Below, one piece after another: positions 1 through 7,758 of a stretch of DNA of 15,744 nt (the first letter of the stretch is position 1; every line of letters starts with the position of its first letter). The position numbers were made by a program, and so were the translations under genes. Source of the stretch: Pedobacter sp. UBA2067 (GTDB lineage: Bacteria > Bacteroidota > Bacteroidia > Sphingobacteriales > Sphingobacteriaceae); contig DDAD01000140.1 of NCBI GenBank assembly GCA_002333205.1, forward strand, positions 1 through 15,744, read 5' to 3'. The notes under the pieces were generated by a model, which did not search any database, had not been told where the DNA came from, and saw only the letters and a list, made by a program, of their open reading frames with translations.

Positions 1-1
1 C

Positions 2-853
2 TGTGGTGAAGAAACCGCATTGTTAGAATCACTGGAAGGTAAAAGAGGAAATCCAAGGATAAAACCTCCTTTCCCCGCTATCGCAGGGCTATACGGCTGC
101 CCGACGGTGGTAAATAACGTGGAATCGATAGCGGCCACCGTTCCCATCATCAATGATGGGGGTGATGAATACGCGAAGATAGGTGTAGGAAGAAGCACGG
201 GAACGAAACTGATTTCAGCCTCTGGAAACCTGGTGCGCCCGGGTGTTTACGAGATTGAACTTGGACTGCCTGTGGAGGAATTTATATACTCTGACGAATA
301 CTGTGGGGGTATTGCGAACGGAAAACGGCTGAAAGCAACTGTTGCCGGCGGTTCCTCCGTGCCAGTGCTACCGGCAAACCTTACCCTGAAACAGGCCAAT
401 GGTGAACCTAGAGTGATGAGCTATGAAGGCCTGTCTGAAGGCGGCTTCGCAACAGGAACCATGATGGGCTCCGGCGGATTCATCGCTTTCGATGAGGATC
501 AATGTATGGTTCGAAACACCTGGAATTTTGCGCGTTTCTATTCACACGAAAGCTGTGGTCAATGTTCTCCATGTCGTGAAGGCACGGGCTGGATGGAGAA
601 GATCCTGCGCAAAATTGAATATGGCCAAGGTAAAATGAGTGATATAGATCTTTTGGTAGATGTTGCCAGAAAGATCGAAGGAAATACCATTTGTCCACTG
701 GGAGATGCAGCAGCATGGCCCGTAGCAAGTGCTATAAGGCACTTTAGGGATGAATTTGAATGGCATGTGAACGAGCCTGTAAAGTGCATGGAGACCAACT
801 ATGGTCTGGCAAACTATGCAGTGCCTATTGCAAAAACAGAAGTTACTACATAA
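2..853 (+). CDS. nuoF: NADH-quinone oxidoreductase subunit F (NuoF), C-terminal part, 5' end outside window
   Basis: NuoF is the NADH-oxidising subunit of complex I: it binds NADH and FMN and passes electrons to a [4Fe-4S] cluster on the cytoplasmic arm. The frame is open from base 2, so the gene starts upstream; 283 codons are visible and roughly the first third, including most of the FMN/NADH fold, is missing. Visible are the family stretch EGKRGNPRIKPPFPA with GLYGCPTVVNNVES just after it, an SLBB-like middle, and the C-terminal cluster domain. The cluster ligands are the three cysteines of SCGQCSPCREG (codons at 554, 563 and 572) and the cysteine of CPLGDAAAWP (codon at 692). It ends 25 bases before nuoG. 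Nothing looks broken. The assignment is very secure. Confidence 0.97.
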   Translation, partial: CGEETALLESLEGKRGNPRIKPPFPAIAGLYGCPTVVNNVESIAATVPIINDGGDEYAKIGVGRSTGTKLISASGNLVRPGVYEIELGLPVEEFIYSDEYCGGIANGKRLKATVAGGSSVPVLPANLTLKQANGEPRVMSYEGLSEGGFATGTMMGSGGFIAFDEDQCMVRNTWNFARFYSHESCGQCSPCREGTGWMEKILRKIEYGQGKMSDIDLLVDVARKIEGNTICPLGDAAAWPVASAIRHFRDEFEWHVNEPVKCMETNYGLANYAVPIAKTEVTT

Positions 854-878
854 TTTAACCAAATACATATCATCTGTT

Positions 879-1883
879 ATGAGTGATAAAGTTAAGGTGA
901 CGATAGACGGGATCACAGTTGAAGTGGAACCCGGAACGACGATATTAAATGCCGCAAGGCAAATCGGAGGTGACATTGTGCCACCTGCAATGTGCTATTA
1001 CTCAAAACTTGAAGGTAGTGGCGGTAAATGCCGTACCTGCATAGTTAAGGTGAGCAAAGGTTCTGAAAAGGACCCAAGGCCGATGCCGAAGCTTGTCGCT
1101 TCTTGCCGTACCACGGTTATGGACGGTATGGAGGTGCTGAACATTACTTCTCCGGAGGTTATGGAGGCGCGTAGCGGCGTTGTAGAGATCCTGCTGATAA
1201 ACCATCCGCTTGACTGTCCGATCTGCGATCAGGCAGGTGAATGTGATCTTCAGAATTTGACCTACGAGCATGGCTTGCAGAAGACCCGGTATGAGTTTGA
1301 GCGTCGTACTTTTGATCGTATTGATATCGGCGATAAAATTCAGCTGCATATGAACCGTTGCATATTGTGCTACCGTTGTGTGTTCCTGGCCGACCAGATC
1401 ACCGAACAACGTGTACATGGCGTTCTTAACCGTGGAGATCACTCAGAGATTTCTACATACATCCAGCAGGCGGTAGATAATGATTTCTCCGGAAACGTTA
1501 TCGATGTTTGCCCAGTGGGCGCTTTAACGGATAAAACCTTTAGATTTAGAAACCGCGTTTGGTTCACCAAGCCGATCGATGCACACCGGGATTGTCCAAC
1601 CTGCAGCGGCAAGGTTACGCTTTGGTACAAAGGTGAAGATGTTTTGCGTGTAACAGCTAGAAAAGACGTTTATGGTGAGGTAGAGGCTTTCATCTGCAAT
1701 ACTTGCCGTTTTGATAAGAAACAAACATCCGATTGGGTGCTGGAACATCCGACACATATCAGCGACGCTTCGGTAATTGCATCTAACCACTACGAAACAT
1801 TAAAGCCGTTGCCAGTAATCCAGGTTAATCCTAAATTGCGGGAAGCGAATCAAATAGAACTTGAAAAAACCAGTAAATTCTGA
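879..1883 (+). CDS. nuoG: NADH-quinone oxidoreductase subunit G, short form without the molybdopterin-type domain
   Basis: NuoG carries the iron-sulfur relay from NuoF towards NuoI. This protein has 334 residues, whereas the E. coli and Thermus proteins have roughly 800-900, so it is essentially only the iron-sulfur part. In order: a ferredoxin-like [2Fe-2S] domain with Cys39, Cys51, Cys54 and Cys76; a His/Cys [4Fe-4S] site, H109-x3-C113-x2-C116-x5-C122; and a second [4Fe-4S] site, C161-x2-C164-x2-C167 with C211 in VCPVGALT. After these come two CxxC pairs, C239/C242 and C273/C276, where long NuoG proteins begin their molybdopterin-type domain. Translation then stops cleanly at TGA. I chose ATG 879 because it begins directly with the ferredoxin fold (MSDKVKVTIDG). 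An upstream in-frame ATG at 801 would lie inside nuoF. The stop overlaps the nuoH start (TGATG). Short NuoG proteins are, as far as I know, usual in Bacteroidota, so I read this as lineage-typical, not truncated. Confidence 0.95.
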   Translation: MSDKVKVTIDGITVEVEPGTTILNAARQIGGDIVPPAMCYYSKLEGSGGKCRTCIVKVSKGSEKDPRPMPKLVASCRTTVMDGMEVLNITSPEVMEARSGVVEILLINHPLDCPICDQAGECDLQNLTYEHGLQKTRYEFERRTFDRIDIGDKIQLHMNRCILCYRCVFLADQITEQRVHGVLNRGDHSEISTYIQQAVDNDFSGNVIDVCPVGALTDKTFRFRNRVWFTKPIDAHRDCPTCSGKVTLWYKGEDVLRVTARKDVYGEVEAFICNTCRFDKKQTSDWVLEHPTHISDASVIASNHYETLKPLPVIQVNPKLREANQIELEKTSKF

Positions 1884-2920
1884 TGGAGATAACCTTTGTT
1901 TTAGAGAAATTCATACTCGTTACCATAATCTTCGGAATCAGTCTGGTGATTGCAATGTACTCTACATATGCAGAACGTAAAGTTGCAGCCTTTCTGCAGG
2001 ACCGTTTAGGTCCGGATAGAGCAGGTCCTTTCGGGATGTTTCAGCCACTTGCAGATGGACTAAAGATGTTTATGAAGGAAGAGATTGTACCTGCAAACTC
2101 AAATAAATGGCTGTTTATGGTTGGTCCTGGCCTAGCCATGTTAACCGCCTGTATTGGTACAGCAGTTATTCCTTGGGGCACAGCCATTCAGATTGGTGAA
2201 CGCGTTATTCCTTTGCAGGTTACAGATATTAATGTAGGCGTGCTCTACATTTTTGGCGTGGTATCTTTGGGTGTATACGGCGTGATGATCGGTGGTTGGG
2301 CTTCTAACAACAAGTATTCACTTTTAAGCGCAATCCGTGCGGCATCACAAAACATCAGCTATGAAATCGCGATGGGACTTTCCATCATCGCTCTACTGCT
2401 GGTTTCAGGTACGATGAGTCTTAAAGAAATCGTGGAGCAACAGCATGGCTGGCACTGGAATGTAATTTATCAACCCATAGGCTTTATCCTGTTTCTGATT
2501 TGTGCATTTGCAGAAACCAATCGCGCACCGTTCGATTTACCGGAATGTGAAACAGAATTAATCGGGGGATATCATACAGAATATTCGTCCATGAAGCTGG
2601 GCTTCTATCTTTTTGCCGAATACATCAACATGTTTGTTTCTTCGGCAGTGATCGCAGCGCTTTACTTTGGTGGATACAACTACCCGGGAATGGATTGGGT
2701 ATTACAACATACCGGCACTACCATAGGCCCCTTGATTGGAACAGTAGTGTTCTTTGCCAAGATTTTTGCTTTCATCTTCTTTTTCATGTGGGTACGCTGG
2801 ACCATTCCACGCTTCCGTTATGATCAGTTGATGCATTTAGGCTGGAAAGTATTAATCCCACTGGCGATAGCGAACGTTATCGTAACAGGTGTGGTGATTG
2901 CAATAGTTGAGAAATTTTAA
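1883..2920 (+). CDS. nuoH: NADH-quinone oxidoreductase subunit H (NuoH)
   Basis: NuoH is the membrane subunit that forms the quinone chamber with NuoB and NuoD and joins it to the proton-pumping arm. The protein has 345 residues and about eight hydrophobic segments. Diagnostic motifs are ERKVAAFLQDRLGP (residues 31-44), QPLADGLKMF (54-63), SAIRAASQNISYEIAM (149-164), and the acidic quinone-site loop AETNRAPFDLPECETELIGG (209-228) followed by the HTEYSSMKLG segment. The Glu/Asp residues of this loop and Glu161 are those linked to coupling in this family. Its ATG shares a base with the nuoG TGA, implying translational coupling. The next gene follows after 32 bases. Length and motifs are complete. 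Confidence 0.97.
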   Translation: MEITFVLEKFILVTIIFGISLVIAMYSTYAERKVAAFLQDRLGPDRAGPFGMFQPLADGLKMFMKEEIVPANSNKWLFMVGPGLAMLTACIGTAVIPWGTAIQIGERVIPLQVTDINVGVLYIFGVVSLGVYGVMIGGWASNNKYSLLSAIRAASQNISYEIAMGLSIIALLLVSGTMSLKEIVEQQHGWHWNVIYQPIGFILFLICAFAETNRAPFDLPECETELIGGYHTEYSSMKLGFYLFAEYINMFVSSAVIAALYFGGYNYPGMDWVLQHTGTTIGPLIGTVVFFAKIFAFIFFFMWVRWTIPRFRYDQLMHLGWKVLIPLAIANVIVTGVVIAIVEKF

Positions 2921-2941
2921 TAACCCGCGAAGCGGAAAAAC

Positions 2942-2948
2942 AGGGAGG
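2942..2948 (+). promoter_or_regulatory. Strong Shine-Dalgarno sequence for nuoI
   Basis: AGGGAGG lies four bases before the nuoI ATG and matches the anti-Shine-Dalgarno end of 16S rRNA well. Most other genes here have no such motif, which is normal for Bacteroidota, so this site stands out and supports ATG 2953. Just upstream (2925-2935) is a small CCGC-GAA-GCGG hairpin that leaves the site exposed. Confidence 0.55.
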
Positions 2949-2952
2949 TTTC

Positions 2953-3453
2953 ATGGAACCATTGACCAATAAAAAGAAAGTACTAGAACAAAAGCCATTG
3001 ACACTAGCTGAGCGGATGTATCTGCCGGCAATAACCAAAGGTTTATCCATCACCATAAGCCACTTCTTCAAAAAAGAGGCGACCATCCGGTATCCGGAAG
3101 TTGAACGGGAATTTTCAACCAACTGGCGTGGAATGCACTCCCTTAAGCGGGATGAAGAGGGTAGGGAACGCTGTACAGCATGTGGGCTTTGTGCCTTGTC
3201 CTGTCCTGCAGAGGCGATCACAATGATCGCTGCTGAACGGAAGCCGGAAGAAAAACACCTTTACCGTGAGGAAAAGTATGCTGCCATGTATGAAATTAAC
3301 ATGCTTAGGTGTATCTTCTGCGGATTATGTGAGGAGGCTTGTCCAAAAGAGGCAATTTATCTGGATGGTCCAATTGTACCGTCTGACTACCTCAGAAAAG
3401 ATTTCATTTACGGGAAAGACAAGCTTGTAGAGGCACCTTTAACAGTTAAATAG
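2953..3453 (+). CDS. nuoI: NADH-quinone oxidoreductase subunit I (NuoI), 2x[4Fe-4S] ferredoxin
   Basis: NuoI carries the two [4Fe-4S] clusters that hand electrons to the terminal cluster in NuoB next to the quinone site. The 166-residue protein has two ferredoxin motifs: C74-x2-C77-x2-C80-x3-C84-P and C120-x2-C123-x2-C126-x3-C130-P. All eight ligands are present. The sequence before the first motif contains RYPEVEREF and W58RG, the usual NuoI approach to the first cluster. The N-terminal stretch of about 35 residues is amphipathic and, as in the family, probably lies on the membrane. The start is fixed by the strong ribosome binding site just upstream. The 72-base gap to nuoJ is the longest inside the nuo operon. 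Confidence 0.97.
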   Translation: MEPLTNKKKVLEQKPLTLAERMYLPAITKGLSITISHFFKKEATIRYPEVEREFSTNWRGMHSLKRDEEGRERCTACGLCALSCPAEAITMIAAERKPEEKHLYREEKYAAMYEINMLRCIFCGLCEEACPKEAIYLDGPIVPSDYLRKDFIYGKDKLVEAPLTVK

Positions 3454-3458
3454 ATAAC

Positions 3459-3475
3459 TGAGCTTTTTTTGCTCA
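3459..3475 (+). other. Small T-loop hairpin in the nuoI-nuoJ spacer
   Basis: TGAGC and GCTCA flank a run of seven T residues, six bases after the nuoI stop. The stem is only five base pairs and has no T-tract after it, so it is not a convincing terminator. A second short stem, GCCA-GCT-TGGC, lies near 3497-3507. They could mark an RNA processing or stability point between nuoI and nuoJ, but chance is also possible. Confidence 0.25.
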
Positions 3476-3525
3476 TATTGGAAATATAAATAAATGGCCA
3501 GCTTGGCACCAAAACACTAATATTA

Positions 3526-4023
3526 ATGGGTACATCCGTGTTCTATATCGTAGCAGCACTAAGCATTTTCTTTTCTCTGATGGTCATCTTTTCAAAGAAC
3601 CCGGTGCATAGCGTACTTTATCTGATCGTAACTTTTTTCACCTTTACCGTGCACTACATTCTTTTGAATGCGCAATTTTTGGCGGTTGTGAATTTTATCG
3701 TGTACATGGGTGCCATTATGGTGCTGTTCCTCTTTGTGCTGATGTTGCTCAACTTAAATAAAGACAATGAGCCACTGAAGTCACCGCTGGTGAAAGTAGT
3801 AGGCATCATAGCCGGCTGCTGCCTGGTAGTCACCCTGGTAGGTTCCCTAAAGGCAACCGCGGTTTCAAACCCGCTTTTACTGAAGAACCCGAGCTTGGGC
3901 TTAATTCAAAATCTTGGTCGCGAGCTTTTCGGGCCTTTCATGTTACCTTTTGAACTATCATCTATTCTGTTGCTAACGGCAATGGTTGGTGCTGTATTGT
4001 TAACTAAAAAAGAAAAAGTATAG
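3526..4023 (+). CDS. nuoJ: NADH-quinone oxidoreductase subunit J (NuoJ)
   Basis: NuoJ is a small membrane subunit beside NuoK and NuoH; a helix in it changes conformation during coupling in known complex I structures. The protein has 165 residues and about five hydrophobic segments. The family core is clear: SKNPVHSVLYL near residues 23-33 and FIVYMGAIMVLFLFVLMLLN around 57-76, including the conserved Tyr60 and Gly62 of the third helix. The start at ATG 3526 gives the usual short N-terminus running straight into the first membrane helix. Its TAG stop shares its last base with the nuoK GTG start. No defects are visible. Confidence 0.96.
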   Translation: MGTSVFYIVAALSIFFSLMVIFSKNPVHSVLYLIVTFFTFTVHYILLNAQFLAVVNFIVYMGAIMVLFLFVLMLLNLNKDNEPLKSPLVKVVGIIAGCCLVVTLVGSLKATAVSNPLLLKNPSLGLIQNLGRELFGPFMLPFELSSILLLTAMVGAVLLTKKEKV

Positions 4024-4352
4024 TGGGAGATATTACTCAAACGTTACAGGGCGTTCCCCTTAATCATTACATCTGGCTAAGTGCAATCATTTTTTCCATT
4101 GGTGTTCTGGGGGTACTTACCCGAAGAAATGCCATTGTGATCTTCATGTCTGTGGAGTTGATGCTGAATGCAGTTAACCTGCTGCTTACCGCTTTTTCGG
4201 TGCACAACAACGATGCTTCCGGGCAGGTTTTCGTGTTTTTCATCATGGCGCTTGCAGCTGCTGAAGTTGCAATTGGCCTGAGTATCATCGTAATGGTATA
4301 CCGAAATACTTCCTCAACCGATATTAATGTCCTGAATCGCCTTAAGTGGTAA
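4023..4352 (+). CDS. nuoK: NADH-quinone oxidoreductase subunit K (NuoK), GTG start
   Basis: NuoK is a three-helix membrane subunit related to MrpC that carries two buried glutamates in the proton path. Both are present, Glu45 in MSVELMLN and Glu81 in AAAEVAIG, with the 36-residue spacing of E. coli Glu36/Glu72. The core GVLTRRNAIVIFMSVELML is typical. No ATG is available before the first helix. The GTG at 4023, overlapping the nuoJ TAG by one base, gives 109 residues and is the best start; the roughly ten residues before LNHYIWL are longer than in many relatives. The overlap suggests coupled translation with nuoJ. Confidence 0.94.
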   Translation: MGDITQTLQGVPLNHYIWLSAIIFSIGVLGVLTRRNAIVIFMSVELMLNAVNLLLTAFSVHNNDASGQVFVFFIMALAAAEVAIGLSIIVMVYRNTSSTDINVLNRLKW

Positions 4353-4369
4353 TATAGAATAGAATAAAG

Positions 4370-6268
4370 ATGATCATAAATTTAGTTTGGCTGGTTCCAC
4401 TGATTCCTTTTCTTGGTTTCATCATTAATGGCTTAGGCAGAAATGTACTTCCAAAAAGTGTTATTGCTTTCATTGGCAGCACAGCTGTTTTTGCATCCTT
4501 TGTACTTAGCATAGCCATCTTTTTGGCCTTAGGTGCCGATACGCAGAAATCATATGAAGTGTTTCTGTTTGACTGGATTACTGCCGGGCAGCTAAACATT
4601 CCTTTATCTTTTCTCGTAGATCCATTGAGCAGCATCATGCTGCTGATCATAACCGGAGTAGGGTTCCTGATCCATGTTTATTCTGCCGGATACATGCATG
4701 ATGATAAAGGATATGGTAAGTTCTTCAGCTACCTTAACCTGTTTATCTTTTTCATGTTGCTGCTGGTACTTGGATCTAACTACATCGTCATGTTCATTGG
4801 ATGGGAGGGTGTAGGATTATGTTCGTACCTGCTGATCGGATTCTGGTACAGCAACAGTAGTTATGCTGCTGCAGCCAAAAAGGCGTTTGTGATGAACCGG
4901 ATTGGCGATCTAGGTTTCCTGATTGCTGTTTTTCTGATCTTTAATACTTTTGGGAGCCTCGAATTCAAAGATGTGTTTTCAAAAGCTTCCGGATTTGCGG
5001 CTGGTGAAAGCACCATAATACTAATCACACTTTGTTTATTCATAGGTGCTTGCGGTAAATCTGCACAGTTACCACTATTCACCTGGCTACCAGACGCGAT
5101 GGCAGGACCGACGCCGGTTTCGGCGTTAATACACGCAGCAACAATGGTTACTGCTGGTGTATACATGATTGCACGCTCAAATGTCCTGTTTGAACTTGCA
5201 CCGGTTATACAACATGTTATTGCTGTCGTAGGCTTAGCAACCGCACTTTTAGGTGCGCTGATCGCTTTAACGCAGACAGATATCAAAAAGGTCCTTGCTT
5301 ACTCAACTGTATCACAGCTTGGTTATATGTTCCTTGGCCTTGGGGTAGGTGCTTATGATGGAGCCTTTTTCCATGTAATTACGCACGCTTTCTTTAAAGC
5401 ACTATTGTTCCTGGGCGCGGGATCTGTAATTCATGCCATGCACCATGCCCAGGATATGCGTATTATGGGTGGATTGCGCAAGAAGTTACCAGTTACCTTT
5501 ATAACCATGTTTATTGGTACGATTGCCATTGCAGGATTGCCGCCTTTCTCTGGATTCTTCTCGAAAGACGAGATTTTGGCACATGTTTACGAACAGAACA
5601 AAGTAATGTGGGCCATTGGGGTGTTTACAGCTTTCTTAACCGCATTTTACATGTTCCGGATGCTGTTCCTGACATTTTTTGGCACTTATCGCGGAGCGAC
5701 ACATCATGCAGAAGACCACATCCACGAGTCTCCAAAATCCATGACCATCCCCTTGATCGTACTTGCCGTACTTTCTGCTATCGGCGGTGTTATCGGTATA
5801 CCACATAGTCTCGGCGGAAATCACTGGCTCTCGCAATGGCTGTCGCCGGTTATAACAAATCATGCTGCTGCTCCGGATCATGCAACCGAATACATGCTGA
5901 TGGGTATCACCATTGTTGGGGTAATTGTTTCCATTGGCATTGCGTATACCAAGTACGTCGGTAAAAATCATGTGCCTCAGCCTGATGAAAGCGAACGCAG
6001 CGGAATTGCGGGGCTGTCTTACAACAAGTTCTACATAGACGAGCTTTATGATGCTATAATCCGGAAGCCGCTTGATGGCTTATCGGGATTCTTCTACAAG
6101 ATCATGGATACCAAAGTTATTGATGGTATTGTGAATGGGCTGGGTTGGGGTACCAGCGAAGCAAGTAAAGGTTTACGACTGATACAGACCGGAAATGTCG
6201 GTTTCTATATTTTTATGATGGTTGTCGGCATCATCTCTATGTTATTGTATACTTATTTATCCATCTAA
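4370..6268 (+). CDS. nuoL: NADH-quinone oxidoreductase subunit L (NuoL), distal proton-pumping subunit
   Basis: NuoL is the outermost antiporter-like subunit of complex I, with a long lateral helix that runs along NuoM and NuoN. The protein has 632 residues, close to the family norm. Key residues are present: Glu146 in GWEGVGLCSYLLIG, Lys230 in CGKSAQLPLFTWLPDAM, His255, His335 and His339 with Lys343 in THAFFKALLFLGAGS, and Lys399 in PFSGFFSKDEIL. These correspond to E. coli Glu144, Lys229, His254, His334, His338, Lys342 and Lys399. The C-terminal part, about residues 545-605, fits the lateral helix before a final membrane helix. A histidine-rich loop lies near 445-452. The ATG at 4370 starts directly at the first membrane helix, 17 bases after nuoK. 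Confidence 0.98.
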   Translation: MIINLVWLVPLIPFLGFIINGLGRNVLPKSVIAFIGSTAVFASFVLSIAIFLALGADTQKSYEVFLFDWITAGQLNIPLSFLVDPLSSIMLLIITGVGFLIHVYSAGYMHDDKGYGKFFSYLNLFIFFMLLLVLGSNYIVMFIGWEGVGLCSYLLIGFWYSNSSYAAAAKKAFVMNRIGDLGFLIAVFLIFNTFGSLEFKDVFSKASGFAAGESTIILITLCLFIGACGKSAQLPLFTWLPDAMAGPTPVSALIHAATMVTAGVYMIARSNVLFELAPVIQHVIAVVGLATALLGALIALTQTDIKKVLAYSTVSQLGYMFLGLGVGAYDGAFFHVITHAFFKALLFLGAGSVIHAMHHAQDMRIMGGLRKKLPVTFITMFIGTIAIAGLPPFSGFFSKDEILAHVYEQNKVMWAIGVFTAFLTAFYMFRMLFLTFFGTYRGATHHAEDHIHESPKSMTIPLIVLAVLSAIGGVIGIPHSLGGNHWLSQWLSPVITNHAAAPDHATEYMLMGITIVGVIVSIGIAYTKYVGKNHVPQPDESERSGIAGLSYNKFYIDELYDAIIRKPLDGLSGFFYKIMDTKVIDGIVNGLGWGTSEASKGLRLIQTGNVGFYIFMMVVGIISMLLYTYLSI

Positions 6269-6288
6269 AAGATCGTTCAGAAAACATA

Positions 6289-7755
6289 ATGGGACAACTT
6301 TTACTATTACTTCTTTTCTTTCCGCTGGCTAGTGCAATTGTTACCGCATGCGCCGGAAGAGCCGCCAAGACTGTTGCTTTTATATCTTCGCTGATATCCC
6401 TGGGCATAGCCATTGTATTGGTCATAAACTTTGTGCCTGATTCTTCATTACAGTTCGGGGTCAACTATCCCTGGATTCAATCACTAGGAATAAGCTTTAA
6501 GGCAGGGGTAGATGGTTTAAGTATTATCCCGGTGTTGTTGACGAACATCCTTTTTCCGATTATTATCCTGACCACCTTTAATTCAGAACATAAAAATGGA
6601 TCTGCATTTTTAGCACTAATGCTGTTCATGCAGTCCGGTTTATTGCTCGTATTTACGGCAATGGATGCCTTTCTGTTCTATATCGGTTGGGAAGCAGCAC
6701 TAATCCCCATTTATTTTATCTGTGCAATCTGGGGAGGCAAAGACCGCATTCGTGTAAACATGAAGTTCTTCGTGTATACCGTTGGAGGTTCTCTTTTTAT
6801 GCTTTTGGGTATCATCTATTTATACCTACAGAACCCGGCACAAAACTTCGACCTTCAGGCATTTTACAACCTGGATCTTGATGCAACGCAGCAAAGCTGG
6901 ATATTCTGGGCCTTCTTTCTTGCCTTCGCCATCAAGATGCCTATTTTCCCTTTTCATACCTGGCAACCGGATACCTATACCGAAGCACCGGCAGCCGGTA
7001 CCATGTTACTTTCCGGTATAATGCTGAAAATGGGTATTTATGGTGTGATCAGATGGATTCTTCCTGTAGTGCCACTCGGACTAACGGAATGGGGTATGAC
7101 AGCCTTCATCCTGTCAATCGTCGGAATTGTCTATGCTTCAATCATCGCATTCAAACAACAAAATGCGAAACGCTTGATCGCATATTCTTCAATTGCACAC
7201 GTCGGCCTGATCTCTGCAGGTATCTTCGCGCTCAATGCTCAAGGTTTACAAGGAGCAATGATTCAAATGTTAAGTCACGGTATTAACGTTGTTGGATTGT
7301 TCTTCATCATGGATATCATCGCGAATCGTGTTAAAACAAACACCATCGCTGATCTTGGCGGAATTGCTATGGTAGCACCCAAACTTGCAGTCGTGTTTCT
7401 GATCATTGTACTTGGAACTGTTGCTTTACCTGGTACCAATGGATTTATTGGTGAATTTTTGTTGCTGATGGGCGTCTACCAGGTGAACATCTGGGCTGCT
7501 GTTTTTGCAGGACTTACCATTATCTTCGGTGCGGTGTATATGTTCAGAACTTATCAGGGCATCATGTTAGGCAAAACCAACGATCTAACACTTACTTTCC
7601 GCGACATACAAGGCTCAGAGCAGGTGGTGCTTTATATCATATGCGCATTGGTTATAGTCATTGGGGTATATCCTAAACCCATCCTACATTTATCAGAGGC
7701 AGCAGTACAGCAGTTATTGGAGCAGGTGAATCAAAAATTAATTTCGGTAAAATAG
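6289..7755 (+). CDS. nuoM: NADH-quinone oxidoreductase subunit M (NuoM), proton-pumping subunit
   Basis: NuoM is the middle antiporter-like subunit of the membrane arm. The protein has 488 residues and a dense run of hydrophobic helices. The channel residues are present: Glu135 in YIGWEAALIP, Lys216 in AIKMPIFPFHTWQPD, Lys247 in SGIMLKMGIYG, His330 in SHGINVVGLFF and Glu389 in PGTNGFIGEF. The last one is glutamate, as in E. coli NuoM (Glu407), whereas NuoL and NuoN use lysine there; this separates NuoM from its paralogues. It starts 20 bases after nuoL without a Shine-Dalgarno motif and ends three bases before nuoN. Confidence 0.98.
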   Translation: MGQLLLLLLFFPLASAIVTACAGRAAKTVAFISSLISLGIAIVLVINFVPDSSLQFGVNYPWIQSLGISFKAGVDGLSIIPVLLTNILFPIIILTTFNSEHKNGSAFLALMLFMQSGLLLVFTAMDAFLFYIGWEAALIPIYFICAIWGGKDRIRVNMKFFVYTVGGSLFMLLGIIYLYLQNPAQNFDLQAFYNLDLDATQQSWIFWAFFLAFAIKMPIFPFHTWQPDTYTEAPAAGTMLLSGIMLKMGIYGVIRWILPVVPLGLTEWGMTAFILSIVGIVYASIIAFKQQNAKRLIAYSSIAHVGLISAGIFALNAQGLQGAMIQMLSHGINVVGLFFIMDIIANRVKTNTIADLGGIAMVAPKLAVVFLIIVLGTVALPGTNGFIGEFLLLMGVYQVNIWAAVFAGLTIIFGAVYMFRTYQGIMLGKTNDLTLTFRDIQGSEQVVLYIICALVIVIGVYPKPILHLSEAAVQQLLEQVNQKLISVK

Positions 7756-7758
7756 AGC

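Noticed and set aside
801..878. In-frame upstream ATG at 801 giving NuoG 26 extra residues
   Set aside because: The extension lies inside nuoF in another frame, looks like shadow sequence, and the ATG at 879 starts exactly at the ferredoxin fold.
542..1442. Long antisense open frames opposite nuoF and nuoG (542-976 and 1002-1442, minus strand)
   Set aside because: They run opposite clearly conserved coding sequence, show no recognisable protein pattern, and are composition by-products.
1881..1883. NuoG truncated by a premature stop, with the rest of the gene lost
   Set aside because: The stop overlaps the nuoH start in a tidy TGATG junction, there is no remnant of the missing domain, and short NuoG proteins are, to my knowledge, normal in Bacteroidota.
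4861..5286. 141-codon antisense open frame opposite nuoL
   Set aside because: It mirrors the conserved helices of NuoL around Lys230 and His255; the alanine/serine-rich translation has no family features.
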